Of a stretch of 64,000 nt of DNA, positions 17,194 to 26,159 are shown piece by piece. Numbering within the stretch: position 1 is the stretch's first letter; each line of letters opens with the position of its first letter. The notes under the pieces were generated by a model, which worked only from the letters and a program-made list of their open reading frames with translations, made no database searches and had not been told where the DNA came from. The stretch lies in contig NZ_JAKCMV010000010.1 in NCBI RefSeq assembly GCF_021440515.1, positions 1 to 64,000 of the forward strand, given 5' to 3'. Origin of the DNA: Enterobacter asburiae (lineage in GTDB: Bacteria; Pseudomonadota; Gammaproteobacteria; Enterobacterales; Enterobacteriaceae). The position numbers and the translations under genes were made by a program.

Positions 17194-17853
17194 ATGCAAC
17201 AACAGTGGTCTGCCGTAGATAATTACATGATTTCTTCACTTATTCCCCAGGACGACCTGCTGCAAAAGGTGCTCGACAACAACCAGCGCGCCGGGCTGCC
17301 TGCCCACGACGTGGCCGCCAACCAGGGGCAGCTGCTGGCGCTGTTTGTGCGCATGATCCAGGCGCAACGCGTTCTTGAAATCGGCACGCTCGGGGCCTAC
17401 AGCTCTATCTGGATGGCGCGGGCATTGCCAGCCGATGGACAGCTCATCACCCTCGAAGCCGATCCGGTTCATGCCGACGTGGCGCGGCAGAACATTGCGC
17501 TGGCGGGGCTTAGCGATCGCATTGAGCTGATTGAAGGCCCGGCGCTGCGCTCCCTCGAAGGGTTTGGTGAGGTGCCCCCTTTCGATCTGATCTTTATTGA
17601 CGCCGATAAACCCAATAACCCCGGCTATCTGGAGTGGGCGTTGCACTATTCACGTCCCGGCACGCTGATTATTGGCGATAACGTGGTGCGTGACGGTGAA
17701 GTGATTAACGGCCAAAGCGACGACGCGCGCGTTCAGGGCGTGCGCCGGTTTATTGAGATGATTGGCGATAACCCGCGCCTGACGGCAACGGCGCTGCAAA
17801 CGGTCGGGATCAAAGGGTGGGATGGGTTTACGCTGGCGGTGGTTAACGGGTAA
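17194..17853 (+). CDS. SAM-dependent O-methyltransferase (class I, catechol/caffeoyl-CoA type)
   Basis: A 219-residue cytoplasmic methyltransferase of the O-methyltransferase 3 family. Motif I is VLEIGTLGAYSSIWMARALP (about 61-80), the acidic SAM-binding residue is in LITLEADP, and the metal-binding IDADKPNN and GDNVVRDG motifs typical of the Mg-dependent catechol-type enzymes are present. The likely acceptor is a catechol or polyphenol hydroxyl. It has its own ribosome site (AAGGAG) and lies downstream of the efflux operon across a REP element, so co-transcription is possible but not shown. Confidence 0.87.
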   Translation: MQQQWSAVDNYMISSLIPQDDLLQKVLDNNQRAGLPAHDVAANQGQLLALFVRMIQAQRVLEIGTLGAYSSIWMARALPADGQLITLEADPVHADVARQNIALAGLSDRIELIEGPALRSLEGFGEVPPFDLIFIDADKPNNPGYLEWALHYSRPGTLIIGDNVVRDGEVINGQSDDARVQGVRRFIEMIGDNPRLTATALQTVGIKGWDGFTLAVVNG

Positions 17854-17871
17854 AAACAGTGCGGTCTGATG

Positions 17872-17904
17872 CCCTCACCCTGGCCCTCTCCCACAGGGAG
17901 AGGG
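17872..17904. repeat. Intergenic GC-rich palindrome, CCCTCTCCC family
   Basis: CCCTCTCCC-ACA-GGGAGAGGG preceded by CCCTCACCCTGG. The same palindrome recurs at 31205-31283 and 43131-43221, always between genes. Here it separates the convergent methyltransferase and hrpA genes. Confidence 0.75.
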
Positions 17905-17922
17905 ATAAAAACCGGCATGGCG

Positions 17923-20900
17923 TTAACCCGAAATCTGCTCCATCGCCTGCAAAATGCGTTTGTCCGAAATCGGATACGGCGTACCAAGCTGCTGCGCGAA
18001 GAAGCTCACCCGCAGCTCCTCGATCATCCAGCGGATCGCCTGAACGTCTTCATCGTCGCGACGGGCAGGCGGCAGTTTGTTAAGCCACTGCTGCCACGCC
18101 TGCTGCACGCTTTCGACCTTCAGCATTTGTGCACGATCCCGATGTGGATCGACCGCCAGCTTCTCCAGACGTTTTTCAATCGCGTGCAGATAACGCAGCG
18201 TATCGCCCAGACGCTTAAAACCGTTGCCGGTGACGAAACCGCGATACACCAGCCCCGCCATCTGCGCCTTCACGTCCGACAGCCCCAGCGCCATGGTCAT
18301 ATCCACGCGCCCTTTCAGGCGTTTGTTGATATTGAACACCGCCGTCAGGATCTGTTCGACCTGTTTGGCAATCTCGACCACCGTATCGTTCAGCTCGGCT
18401 CGGACCTTCTCGTGCAGCTTCGCAAAGCCCTCTTCGGTCCAGACCGGGCCACCCGCTTCGTCGATGAGCTTGTCCACGCCGCAGGAGATGCAGTCGTCGA
18501 TCAGATCCAGCACTTTGCCGTACGGGTTAAAGTACAGCCCCAGCTTGGCCTTGTTCGGCAGCTTTTCGTGCAGATATTTGATCGGCGACGGGATATTCAG
18601 CAACAGCAGGCGACGCAGGCCGCGCCACATCTGCTGCTGCTGTTCCAGCGGATTATCAAACAGCCTGATGGCCACGCTGTCGCGCTCGTCCACCAGCGCG
18701 GGCCAGGCTTTCACCTTATAGTTCCCGCGTTTCTGCTCGTAACTTTCCGGAAGCTGACCAAAGCTCCAGATATGCAGCCCGCTCTGTTCGATTCCATCGT
18801 CCGCCACGGCGGAGAGGGTTTCCTGCACTTTCCCCTTGAGCGCGTCCTTCAGCGCCGTCAGGGAACGGCCTTCCTGAAGCTTTTTGTTTTTATCGTCCAC
18901 CACGCGGAAGCTGATTTTCAGGTGATCGGGCACCTGATCCCAGTTCCAGTCTTCCCGGTCGATGGTCGTGCCGGTCATACGGCGGAACTCGCGTTCGAGG
19001 GATTCCAGCAGCGGCAGCTCCAGCGGCGTCGCGCGGCCTAAAAAGGCTTCCGCGTAGTTTGGCGCGGGCACAAAGTTACGGCGCACCGGCTTCGGCAGCG
19101 ACTTGATCAGCGCAATCACCAGCTCGCGGCGCAGGCCCGGAATTTGCCACTCGAAGCCGCTCTCTTCCACCTGATTGAGCAGCGGCAGTGGGATATGCAC
19201 CGTTACGCCGTCGGCGTCGGTTCCCGGCTCAAACTGATAGGTCAGACGCAGCTTCAGGTTGCCCTGATGCCAGAAGTTCGGGTAGTCGAGCTTGCTGACC
19301 TGCTCCGCCCCCTCTTTGATCAACATGCTCTTTTCAAAATTGAGCAGATCCGGCGTTTCTTTACTGGCCTTTTTCCACCAGCTGTCGAAGTGGCGGGCGG
19401 AAATCACCTCATGGCTGATGCGCTGATCGTAAAACTCAAACAGCGCATCGTCGTCCACCAGAATGTCGCGGCGGCGCGTTTTGTGCTCAAGCTCCTCCAC
19501 TTCGGCGCGAAGCTTGAGGTTTTCTCGGAAGAAGGCGTGACGCGTCTGCCAGTCGCCCTCCACCAGCGCGTGACGAATAAACAGCTCGCGGGACAGCGCC
19601 GGATCGATCTGGCTGTAGTTGACCTTACGCGCCGCAACCACCGGCAGGCCGTAGACGGTTACTTTCTCCGTCGCCATCACCGCGCCCTGTGCGCGCTCCC
19701 AGTGCGGTTCACTGTACGAGCGTTTCAGCAGGTGCTGCGCCAGCGGTTCGACCCATTCCGGATCGATACGCGCGGCAATGCGTCCCCACAGGCGGCTGGT
19801 TTCCACCAGCTCTGCCACCATCGTCCACTTCGGCGGCTTTTTGAATAAGCCAGAACCCGGAAAGATGGAGAAACGGGCGTTGCGCGCGCCGGTAAACTCC
19901 TGTTTATCGGCGTCTTTCATCCCGATATGGGACAGTAGACCGGTCAGCAGCGCGATGTGGATCTCACGGTACTCCGCTGGCTCGCTGTTTACCGGAATGC
20001 CCAGCTCTTTCACCACCTGGCGCAGCTGGGTGTAGATGTCCTGCCACTCGCGCACGCGCAGATAGTTAAGGAAATCGACGCGGCACTGGCGGCGGAACTG
20101 GTTCGACGACAGCGCTTTCTGCTGTTCACCGAGGTAGTTCCACAGGTTCACAAAGGCGAGGAAATCGGACTCTTTGTCGTGGAAGCGGCGGTGTTTTTCA
20201 TCGGAAGCCTGCTGCTTGTCCATCGGACGCTCGCGGGGATCCTGAATGGAAAGCGCAGAGGTGATGATCATCGCCTCGCGCACGCAGCCGTATTTCTGCG
20301 CTTCCAGCACCATACGCGCCAGACGCGGATCCACCGGAAGCTGGCTGAGCTGGCGCCCCATCGGCGTCAGTTTGTAGGCCGTGGCCTGCTCGTCGGTCGT
20401 GATAGCGCCAAGCTCTTCCAGCAGGCGCACGCCGTCCTGAATATTGCGCTTGTCCGGCGCTTCCACAAACGGGAAGGCGGCGATGTCGCCCAGCCCCAGC
20501 GCGGTCATCTGCAAGATAACGGACGCGAGGTTGGTACGCAGAATTTCCGGGTCGGTAAATTCCGGGCGCGACAGGAAGTCGTCTTCGGAATACAGACGAA
20601 TACAGATCCCTTCCGACACGCGGCCGCAGCGCCCTTTACGCTGGTTGGCCGAGGCCTGCGACACCGGCTCAATCGGCAGGCGCTGCACCTTGGTGCGATA
20701 GCTGTAGCGGCTGATACGCGCCGTGCCCGGGTCAATCACATATTTAATGCCCGGCACGGTAAGCGAGGTTTCCGCCACGTTGGTCGCCAGCACGATGCGC
20801 CGTCCGCTGTGCGCCTGGAAGACGCGGTTCTGTTCGCTGTTCGACAGGCGCGCGTAAAGCGGCAGGATCTCGGTGTGGCGCAGGTCGCGTTTGCTCAGCG

Positions 20901-21825
20901 CATCGGCGGTGTCGCGAATTTCGCGCTCGCCGCTCATAAAGATCAGGATATCCCCCGCGCTTTCGTTACCCAGCTCGTCGACGGCGTCGAAAATAGCCTG
21001 GAGCTGGTCGCGCTCGGTGTCGTCCGCCTCTTCAACAATCGGGCGATAGCGTACTTCCACCGGGAAGGTGCGCCCGGAGACTTCGATAATCGGCGCGTTA
21101 TTGAAATGCTTTGAAAAACGCTCCGGATCGATGGTCGCGGAGGTGATGATAATTTTCAGATCCGGACGGCGCGGCAGCAGCTCTTTCAGATAGCCGAGCA
21201 GGAAGTCGATGTTCAGGCTGCGCTCGTGCGCCTCATCGATGATGATGGTGTCGTACTGCATCAGCAGGCGATCGGTCTGGATTTCCGCCAGCAGAATACC
21301 GTCGGTCATCAGCTTGACCATGGTGTTGTCGCTGACGTGGTCGCTAAAGCGCACCTTATAGCCGATGCAGCCGCCCGGCTCCGTTTGCAGCTCTTCGGCA
21401 ATACGGTTCGCCACGGTACGCGCCGCCAGTCGACGCGGCTGGGTGTGGCCGATCAGCCCTTTCACCCCGCGCCCCAGCTCCATACAGATTTTCGGCAGCT
21501 GGGTGGTTTTACCTGAACCGGTTTCCCCGGCCACGATCACTACCTGGTTATCGCGAATGGCGTTGAGGATGTCCTGCTTTTTCTGGCTGACGGGCAGATT
21601 TTCCGGATACGTAATCGCCGGACGCGCCGCCTCGCGCAGCACAACTTTCCCTGCCGCCTGTTCAATCTCTTTCGCCATCTCCTGGAAAATGGCCTGTTGT
21701 GCATCAGGATTTTTAACCTTCTTCACCCCGTGCAGACGACGCGCAAAGCGCTGTTTGTCGCGTAGCATCAGCGTATCCAGCTGATTCATGAGCATGGGGA
21801 AGGATAACTTTTGTTGTTCTGTCAT
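17923..21825 (-). CDS. hrpA: ATP-dependent RNA helicase HrpA
   Basis: A 1300-residue DEAH-box helicase, the same length as E. coli HrpA. The P-loop GETGSGKTTQ is at 100-109 and DEAH at 197-200 (IIIDEAHERS). SAT (motif III) and the QRKGRCGR motif VI are visible, followed by the helicase-associated and OB-fold domains and a long C-terminal DUF3418 region. HrpA unwinds RNA, affects fimbrial mRNA processing and resolves stalled or collided ribosomes. It is divergent from azoR as in E. coli. Confidence 0.96.
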   Translation of the reverse strand: MTEQQKLSFPMLMNQLDTLMLRDKQRFARRLHGVKKVKNPDAQQAIFQEMAKEIEQAAGKVVLREAARPAITYPENLPVSQKKQDILNAIRDNQVVIVAGETGSGKTTQLPKICMELGRGVKGLIGHTQPRRLAARTVANRIAEELQTEPGGCIGYKVRFSDHVSDNTMVKLMTDGILLAEIQTDRLLMQYDTIIIDEAHERSLNIDFLLGYLKELLPRRPDLKIIITSATIDPERFSKHFNNAPIIEVSGRTFPVEVRYRPIVEEADDTERDQLQAIFDAVDELGNESAGDILIFMSGEREIRDTADALSKRDLRHTEILPLYARLSNSEQNRVFQAHSGRRIVLATNVAETSLTVPGIKYVIDPGTARISRYSYRTKVQRLPIEPVSQASANQRKGRCGRVSEGICIRLYSEDDFLSRPEFTDPEILRTNLASVILQMTALGLGDIAAFPFVEAPDKRNIQDGVRLLEELGAITTDEQATAYKLTPMGRQLSQLPVDPRLARMVLEAQKYGCVREAMIITSALSIQDPRERPMDKQQASDEKHRRFHDKESDFLAFVNLWNYLGEQQKALSSNQFRRQCRVDFLNYLRVREWQDIYTQLRQVVKELGIPVNSEPAEYREIHIALLTGLLSHIGMKDADKQEFTGARNARFSIFPGSGLFKKPPKWTMVAELVETSRLWGRIAARIDPEWVEPLAQHLLKRSYSEPHWERAQGAVMATEKVTVYGLPVVAARKVNYSQIDPALSRELFIRHALVEGDWQTRHAFFRENLKLRAEVEELEHKTRRRDILVDDDALFEFYDQRISHEVISARHFDSWWKKASKETPDLLNFEKSMLIKEGAEQVSKLDYPNFWHQGNLKLRLTYQFEPGTDADGVTVHIPLPLLNQVEESGFEWQIPGLRRELVIALIKSLPKPVRRNFVPAPNYAEAFLGRATPLELPLLESLEREFRRMTGTTIDREDWNWDQVPDHLKISFRVVDDKNKKLQEGRSLTALKDALKGKVQETLSAVADDGIEQSGLHIWSFGQLPESYEQKRGNYKVKAWPALVDERDSVAIRLFDNPLEQQQQMWRGLRRLLLLNIPSPIKYLHEKLPNKAKLGLYFNPYGKVLDLIDDCISCGVDKLIDEAGGPVWTEEGFAKLHEKVRAELNDTVVEIAKQVEQILTAVFNINKRLKGRVDMTMALGLSDVKAQMAGLVYRGFVTGNGFKRLGDTLRYLHAIEKRLEKLAVDPHRDRAQMLKVESVQQAWQQWLNKLPPARRDDEDVQAIRWMIEELRVSFFAQQLGTPYPISDKRILQAMEQISG

Positions 21826-21972
21826 AGCGTTAACGGGCAGTGCACTGCCGGATAAAATCTCTTTTTAATGATTGATATAGAGTACCACATCGCGGCTTTC
21901 GCCGCCTTATTCAAAAATTTCGAACATAGAATTCGATATATTGCGCTTTCTCTGCGACAGGATTGTGAATAG

Positions 21973-22635
<663 letters not shown>

Positions 22636-22641
22636 GATTTC

Positions 22642-22675
22642 CCCCTCTCACCGCCCGGTGGGAGGGTTTTTCTTT
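22642..22675 (+). terminator. Terminator after azoR
   Basis: The stem CCCTCTCACC / GGTGGGAGGG (one mismatch) around GCCC, followed by TTTTTCTTTTC. Confidence 0.9.
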
Positions 22676-22724
22676 TCTCCGCATTTCGCTATCATCCGCT
22701 CCCACTCTCCAGCCGGGCAGCCTG

Positions 22725-23411
22725 ATGTCTGTTATTGTCGATACCTTTATTGCCCCACCCTGTAGCGAACAGATTGAGATCCTTTATCAGGACGATCATC
22801 TGGTGCTGATCAACAAACCCTCCGGGCTGCTCAGCCTGTCGGGCAAAAATCCGCTAAACCTCGATTCGGTACATCATCGTCTGGTGAAGCTGTTTCCCGG
22901 CTGCACGCTGGTGCATCGGCTGGATTTCGGCACGTCCGGTTTAATGGTGGTGGCGCGCAACAAAGCGATTAACGCCGCCCTGTGCCAGCAGTTTAGCCAG
23001 CGCGCGGTGGAAAAGCGCTACAGCGCCCTGCTGTGCGGGCACGTTGAGCATGACGAAGGGCTGATAGACGCGCCGATTGCCAGCGATCCGGCGTTGTTCC
23101 CGCTGATGTCAATTTGCGCAGACACCGGAAAACCGGCCCGTTCACGTTATCGGGTCGTCGAGCGGTTTTATCAAGGGGCAACGCTGCCGTTAACGCGGGT
23201 CGAGCTGTTCCCGGAAACCGGGCGCACCCACCAGCTCCGCATACATTGCCAGCACGCAGGTCACCCTATTTTGGGCTGTGATTTGTACGGCGGGCTGACG
23301 CTGCCCGCCACCGAACGGACGCCGCGGCTGATGCTGCACGCCAGCGGGCTGGATTTCAGGCATCCGGTGAGCGGAGAAGAGATAACGGCGCGCCACGACG
23401 CACCGTTTTGA
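22725..23411 (+). CDS. RluA-family RNA pseudouridine synthase
   Basis: A 228-residue cytoplasmic enzyme. The catalytic aspartate is Asp67 in the motif HRLDFGTSG, with the family motifs INKPSGLLS (29-37), ETGRTHQLRIH and the C-terminal RLMLHAS. It lacks an N-terminal S4 domain, like RluA and TruC rather than RluC/RluD. HRLDFGTSG differs from RluA (HRLDMATSG), so it is probably not RluA itself, and its RNA target is unknown. It is absent from this place in E. coli K-12. It is convergent with the yaiL-like gene. Confidence 0.87.
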   Translation: MSVIVDTFIAPPCSEQIEILYQDDHLVLINKPSGLLSLSGKNPLNLDSVHHRLVKLFPGCTLVHRLDFGTSGLMVVARNKAINAALCQQFSQRAVEKRYSALLCGHVEHDEGLIDAPIASDPALFPLMSICADTGKPARSRYRVVERFYQGATLPLTRVELFPETGRTHQLRIHCQHAGHPILGCDLYGGLTLPATERTPRLMLHASGLDFRHPVSGEEITARHDAPF

Positions 23412-23417
23412 CGCGGC

Positions 23418-23957
23418 TTACCACATTAAATCGTCAGGGATTTTGAAATTAGCGTACGGATCGTCTTCATCTTCCGCTTCCTGAGTTAACGCACTGTTGA
23501 GCACGATGCTGTCGGCATCGCGCTGGGCGATTTTATCCGCCACCACCGCCGGAATAATGGCGTAATCGCAGTCGCCGTTGGCGTTAATCACCAGACGCGC
23601 GATAGCCAGACGTCCGTTGATCAGCTGGGCCTGGGTCTGCTTATCCACCTCAATCTTTTTGATAAGATTGCCGTCGGTGAAGTTAAAGGTGATGTTGCCC
23701 CGGGACACGGTGATGCGGTTCATCTCAATAAGCTGCTTCACCTGCGCCTTAAACTCTTTTGCCAGCACCGCCTGCTTTTGCTGCTCGCTCAGCTGCTTGT
23801 CGCGCTCGATCTGGGCCTTTTTGTTCTCTTCTACCGCCTCTCTCGCCTCGCGAGCCTGCACGCGTGATTTCTTCGCCGTTCGCTGGACCTTCGCCATCTT
23901 TTTGCTGGTCACTAAGCCCGCTTTCAGCATCTGCTCTTGTAAGGTGAGTTTTGTCAT
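23418..23957 (-). CDS. YaiL-like DUF2058 protein
   Basis: A 179-residue basic, largely helical protein that matches E. coli YaiL throughout (TLQEQLLKAGLVTSKK, KSRVQAREAR, QLIEMNRIT, FNFTDGNLIKKI, AIIPA-VADKIAQRDA, and the end PDDLMW). Residues about 25-75 form a highly charged helix that may bind nucleic acid; the C-terminal part is compact and ends in an acidic stretch. The family function is not established. In E. coli yaiL lies elsewhere, so this is either the relocated orthologue or a paralogue. Confidence 0.85.
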   Translation of the reverse strand: MTKLTLQEQMLKAGLVTSKKMAKVQRTAKKSRVQAREAREAVEENKKAQIERDKQLSEQQKQAVLAKEFKAQVKQLIEMNRITVSRGNITFNFTDGNLIKKIEVDKQTQAQLINGRLAIARLVINANGDCDYAIIPAVVADKIAQRDADSIVLNSALTQEAEDEDDPYANFKIPDDLMW

Positions 23958-24009
23958 GTTCGTTTCTTAATCATCAGGAATTTTCAGGGATTATACCGGG
24001 AATCGAGAG

Positions 24010-24050
24010 CTTCATGAAGATCGCTCATGTTGCAGTGAAATTAAGTCACT
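24010..24050 (+). promoter_or_regulatory. Candidate MetR-type site upstream of mesX
   Basis: TGAA-ATTAA-GTCA (24036-24048) matches the MetR consensus TGAA-N5-TTCA with one mismatch and is embedded in the perfect inverted repeat AGTGA-N7-TCACT (24034-24050). A CTTCATGAAG palindrome lies at 24010-24019. A single MetJ-like half (AACGTCTT) is near 24091. MetR control would suit a methionine synthase; the assignment is inferred. Confidence 0.45.
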
Positions 24051-24128
24051 TCCCCTTCCACGCTGGCTCAGTCATAAATGACGCATTGGTAACGTCTTAG
24101 CAACATGAACTTAGGATACATAACCACG

Positions 24129-25103
24129 ATGAGCAAAGCTTTCACATTTACGCTTAAGCGCAGCTGCTTCGATGAGCATTATAACCCGTCCGAGAATACC
24201 CGGGCGACGACCAACTTCGCCAATCTGGCGCGCGGAGAGAAGCGTCAGGAAAATTTGCGCAATACGCTGGTGATGATCAACAACCGCTTTAACGCGCTGG
24301 CGCGTTGGGATAATCCTAAGGCCGATCGTTATGCGGTCGAGCTTGAAATTATCTCCGTGGATATGAATATTGGCGACAATCATAGCTTCCCGGCAATTGA
24401 AATATTACAGACCACTATCGTTGATAAAAAAACCAACGAGCGTATCGAGGGTATTGTCGGCAATAACTTCTCGTCCTACGTGCGTGATTATGATTTCAGC
24501 GTGCTGCTGCCCGAACATAATAAAGAACGCGAGCGCTTCAGCATTCCCGACGACTTCGGGGATTTGCACGGCAATATTTTCAAGAACTTTATCCATTCTG
24601 AGGAATATAAGGCCAACTTCAAAAAATCGCCGGTGATCTGCCTGAGCGTGTCCAGCAAAGACACCTACCACCGTACCGGTAATACCCATCCGGTACTGGG
24701 GATAGAGTATCAGCCGTCCAGCGCCTCGTTGACCGAGCAGTATTTCGCTAAGATGGGTCTTAAGGTGCGTTATTTCATGCCGGAAAACAGCGCGGCGCCG
24801 TTCGCCTTTTATTATTCCGGCGATCTGCTGGCGGATTACACCAATCTGGAGCTGATCGGCACTATCGCGACGATGGAAACCTTCCAGAAGATTTATCGCC
24901 CGGAAATCTACAACGCTAATTTTACCGCCGGGCAATGCTATCAGCCGGATTTAAACCAGCAGGATCATTCGCTGACCAAAATTGTTTACGACCGTGAAGA
25001 GCGCAGCCAGCTGGCGATCCAGCAGGGCAAATTCACGCAGGAACAATTTATTACGCCGTACAAACATATTCTTGAGCAGTGGTCGCATAACTTCTCGCTT
25101 TAA
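24129..25103 (+). CDS. mesX: MesX (DUF1852), partner of the MesD methionine synthase
   Basis: A 324-residue soluble protein of the DUF1852 family, recognised by its beginning MSKAFTFTLKRSCFDEHYNP and by its position directly before a short MetE-like gene. As I recall, work on folate-independent methionine synthases found that MesD needs this partner and oxygen, whereas MesA-C do not. The exact role of MesX is unresolved. ATG 24129 is chosen; ATG 24105 would add eight residues (MNLGYITT) and has no better ribosome site. The GC content is lower than in the flanking genes. mesD starts 27 bp after its stop. Confidence 0.85.
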   Translation: MSKAFTFTLKRSCFDEHYNPSENTRATTNFANLARGEKRQENLRNTLVMINNRFNALARWDNPKADRYAVELEIISVDMNIGDNHSFPAIEILQTTIVDKKTNERIEGIVGNNFSSYVRDYDFSVLLPEHNKERERFSIPDDFGDLHGNIFKNFIHSEEYKANFKKSPVICLSVSSKDTYHRTGNTHPVLGIEYQPSSASLTEQYFAKMGLKVRYFMPENSAAPFAFYYSGDLLADYTNLELIGTIATMETFQKIYRPEIYNANFTAGQCYQPDLNQQDHSLTKIVYDREERSQLAIQQGKFTQEQFITPYKHILEQWSHNFSL

Positions 25104-25130
25104 ACCATTTAAAAATACAGGTCTTAATTT

Positions 25131-26159
25131 ATGAAAACATTGCTCCCGACATCGACCGCTGGCAGCCTGCCAAAACCGACCTGGCTCGCACAGCCGGAAA
25201 CGCTATGGTCCCCGTGGAAATTACAGGATCAGGAGCTGTTAGCCGGTAAGCAGGACGCGCTGCGCCTCTCTCTGGACGACCAGGATCGCGCGGGGATTGA
25301 TATCGTCAGCGACGGTGAGCAGACGCGCCAGCATTTCGTGACCACCTTTATCGAACACCTGAGCGGCGTGGATTTCGAAAACCGCCAGACCGTGCGCATC
25401 CGTAACCGCTACGACGCGAGCGTCCCTACCGTGGTCGACGCCGTGGCGCGTCAAAAGCCGGTGTTCGTGGACGATGCAAAATATCTGCGCCAGCTGACGG
25501 ACAAGCCCATCAAATGGGCGCTGCCGGGGCCGATGACCATGATCGACACCCTCTATGATGCCCACTACAAGAGCCGCGAAAAGCTGGCGTGGGAGTTCGC
25601 CAAAATCCTCAACCAGGAGGCCCGAGAGCTGGAAGCAGCGGGCGTGGATATCATCCAGTTTGACGAGCCGGCGTTTAACGTCTTCTTTGATGAGGTCAAC
25701 GACTGGGGGATCGCCGCGCTGGAGAGAGCCATCGAAGGGCTGAAGTGCGAAACCGCGGTGCATATCTGCTACGGCTACGGGATTAAGGCCAACACCGACT
25801 GGAAAAAAACGCTCGGCTCCGAGTGGCGTCAGTACGAAGAGGCGTTTCCGAAGCTGCAAACCTCTAATATCGACATTATTTCGCTGGAGTGCCACAACTC
25901 GCACGTGCCGATGGATCTACTGGAGCTGATCCGTGGCAAAAAGGTGATGGTGGGCGCCATTGATGTGGCAAATCACGCGATTGAAACCCCGGAAGAGGTC
26001 GCCGCCACGCTGCGTAAAGCGTTGCAGTTCGTGGATGCCGATAAACTTTATCCGTCCACCAACTGCGGCATGGCCCCGCTCCCGCGCCACGTCGCCACCG
26101 GCAAGCTGAACGCGCTAAGTGCGGGTGCGGAAATCATCCGCCGCGAACTGAGCCGCTAA
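25131..26159 (+). CDS. mesD: Folate-independent core methionine synthase MesD
   Basis: A 342-residue protein equivalent to only the C-terminal catalytic barrel of cobalamin-independent methionine synthase MetE (about 750 residues), transferring a methyl group to homocysteine. It has STAGSLPKP at the start, DGEQTRQHF, GPMTM, an EPAF active-site motif, HICYGYG (zinc-ligand region, His and Cys) and CGMAPLPR near the end (zinc-ligand Cys). The missing N-terminal half means it cannot bind methyl-tetrahydrofolate-polyglutamate as MetE does. The pairing with DUF1852 places it in the MesD group; the methyl donor is not known. Its 3' end overlaps the convergent LysR gene by 26 bp. Confidence 0.85.
   Translation: MKTLLPTSTAGSLPKPTWLAQPETLWSPWKLQDQELLAGKQDALRLSLDDQDRAGIDIVSDGEQTRQHFVTTFIEHLSGVDFENRQTVRIRNRYDASVPTVVDAVARQKPVFVDDAKYLRQLTDKPIKWALPGPMTMIDTLYDAHYKSREKLAWEFAKILNQEARELEAAGVDIIQFDEPAFNVFFDEVNDWGIAALERAIEGLKCETAVHICYGYGIKANTDWKKTLGSEWRQYEEAFPKLQTSNIDIISLECHNSHVPMDLLELIRGKKVMVGAIDVANHAIETPEEVAATLRKALQFVDADKLYPSTNCGMAPLPRHVATGKLNALSAGAEIIRRELSR

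Noticed and set aside
24105-24128. ATG eight codons upstream as mesX start
   Set aside because: The added residues do not resemble the family start, which is MSKAFTF, and the leader shows no ribosome site for it.
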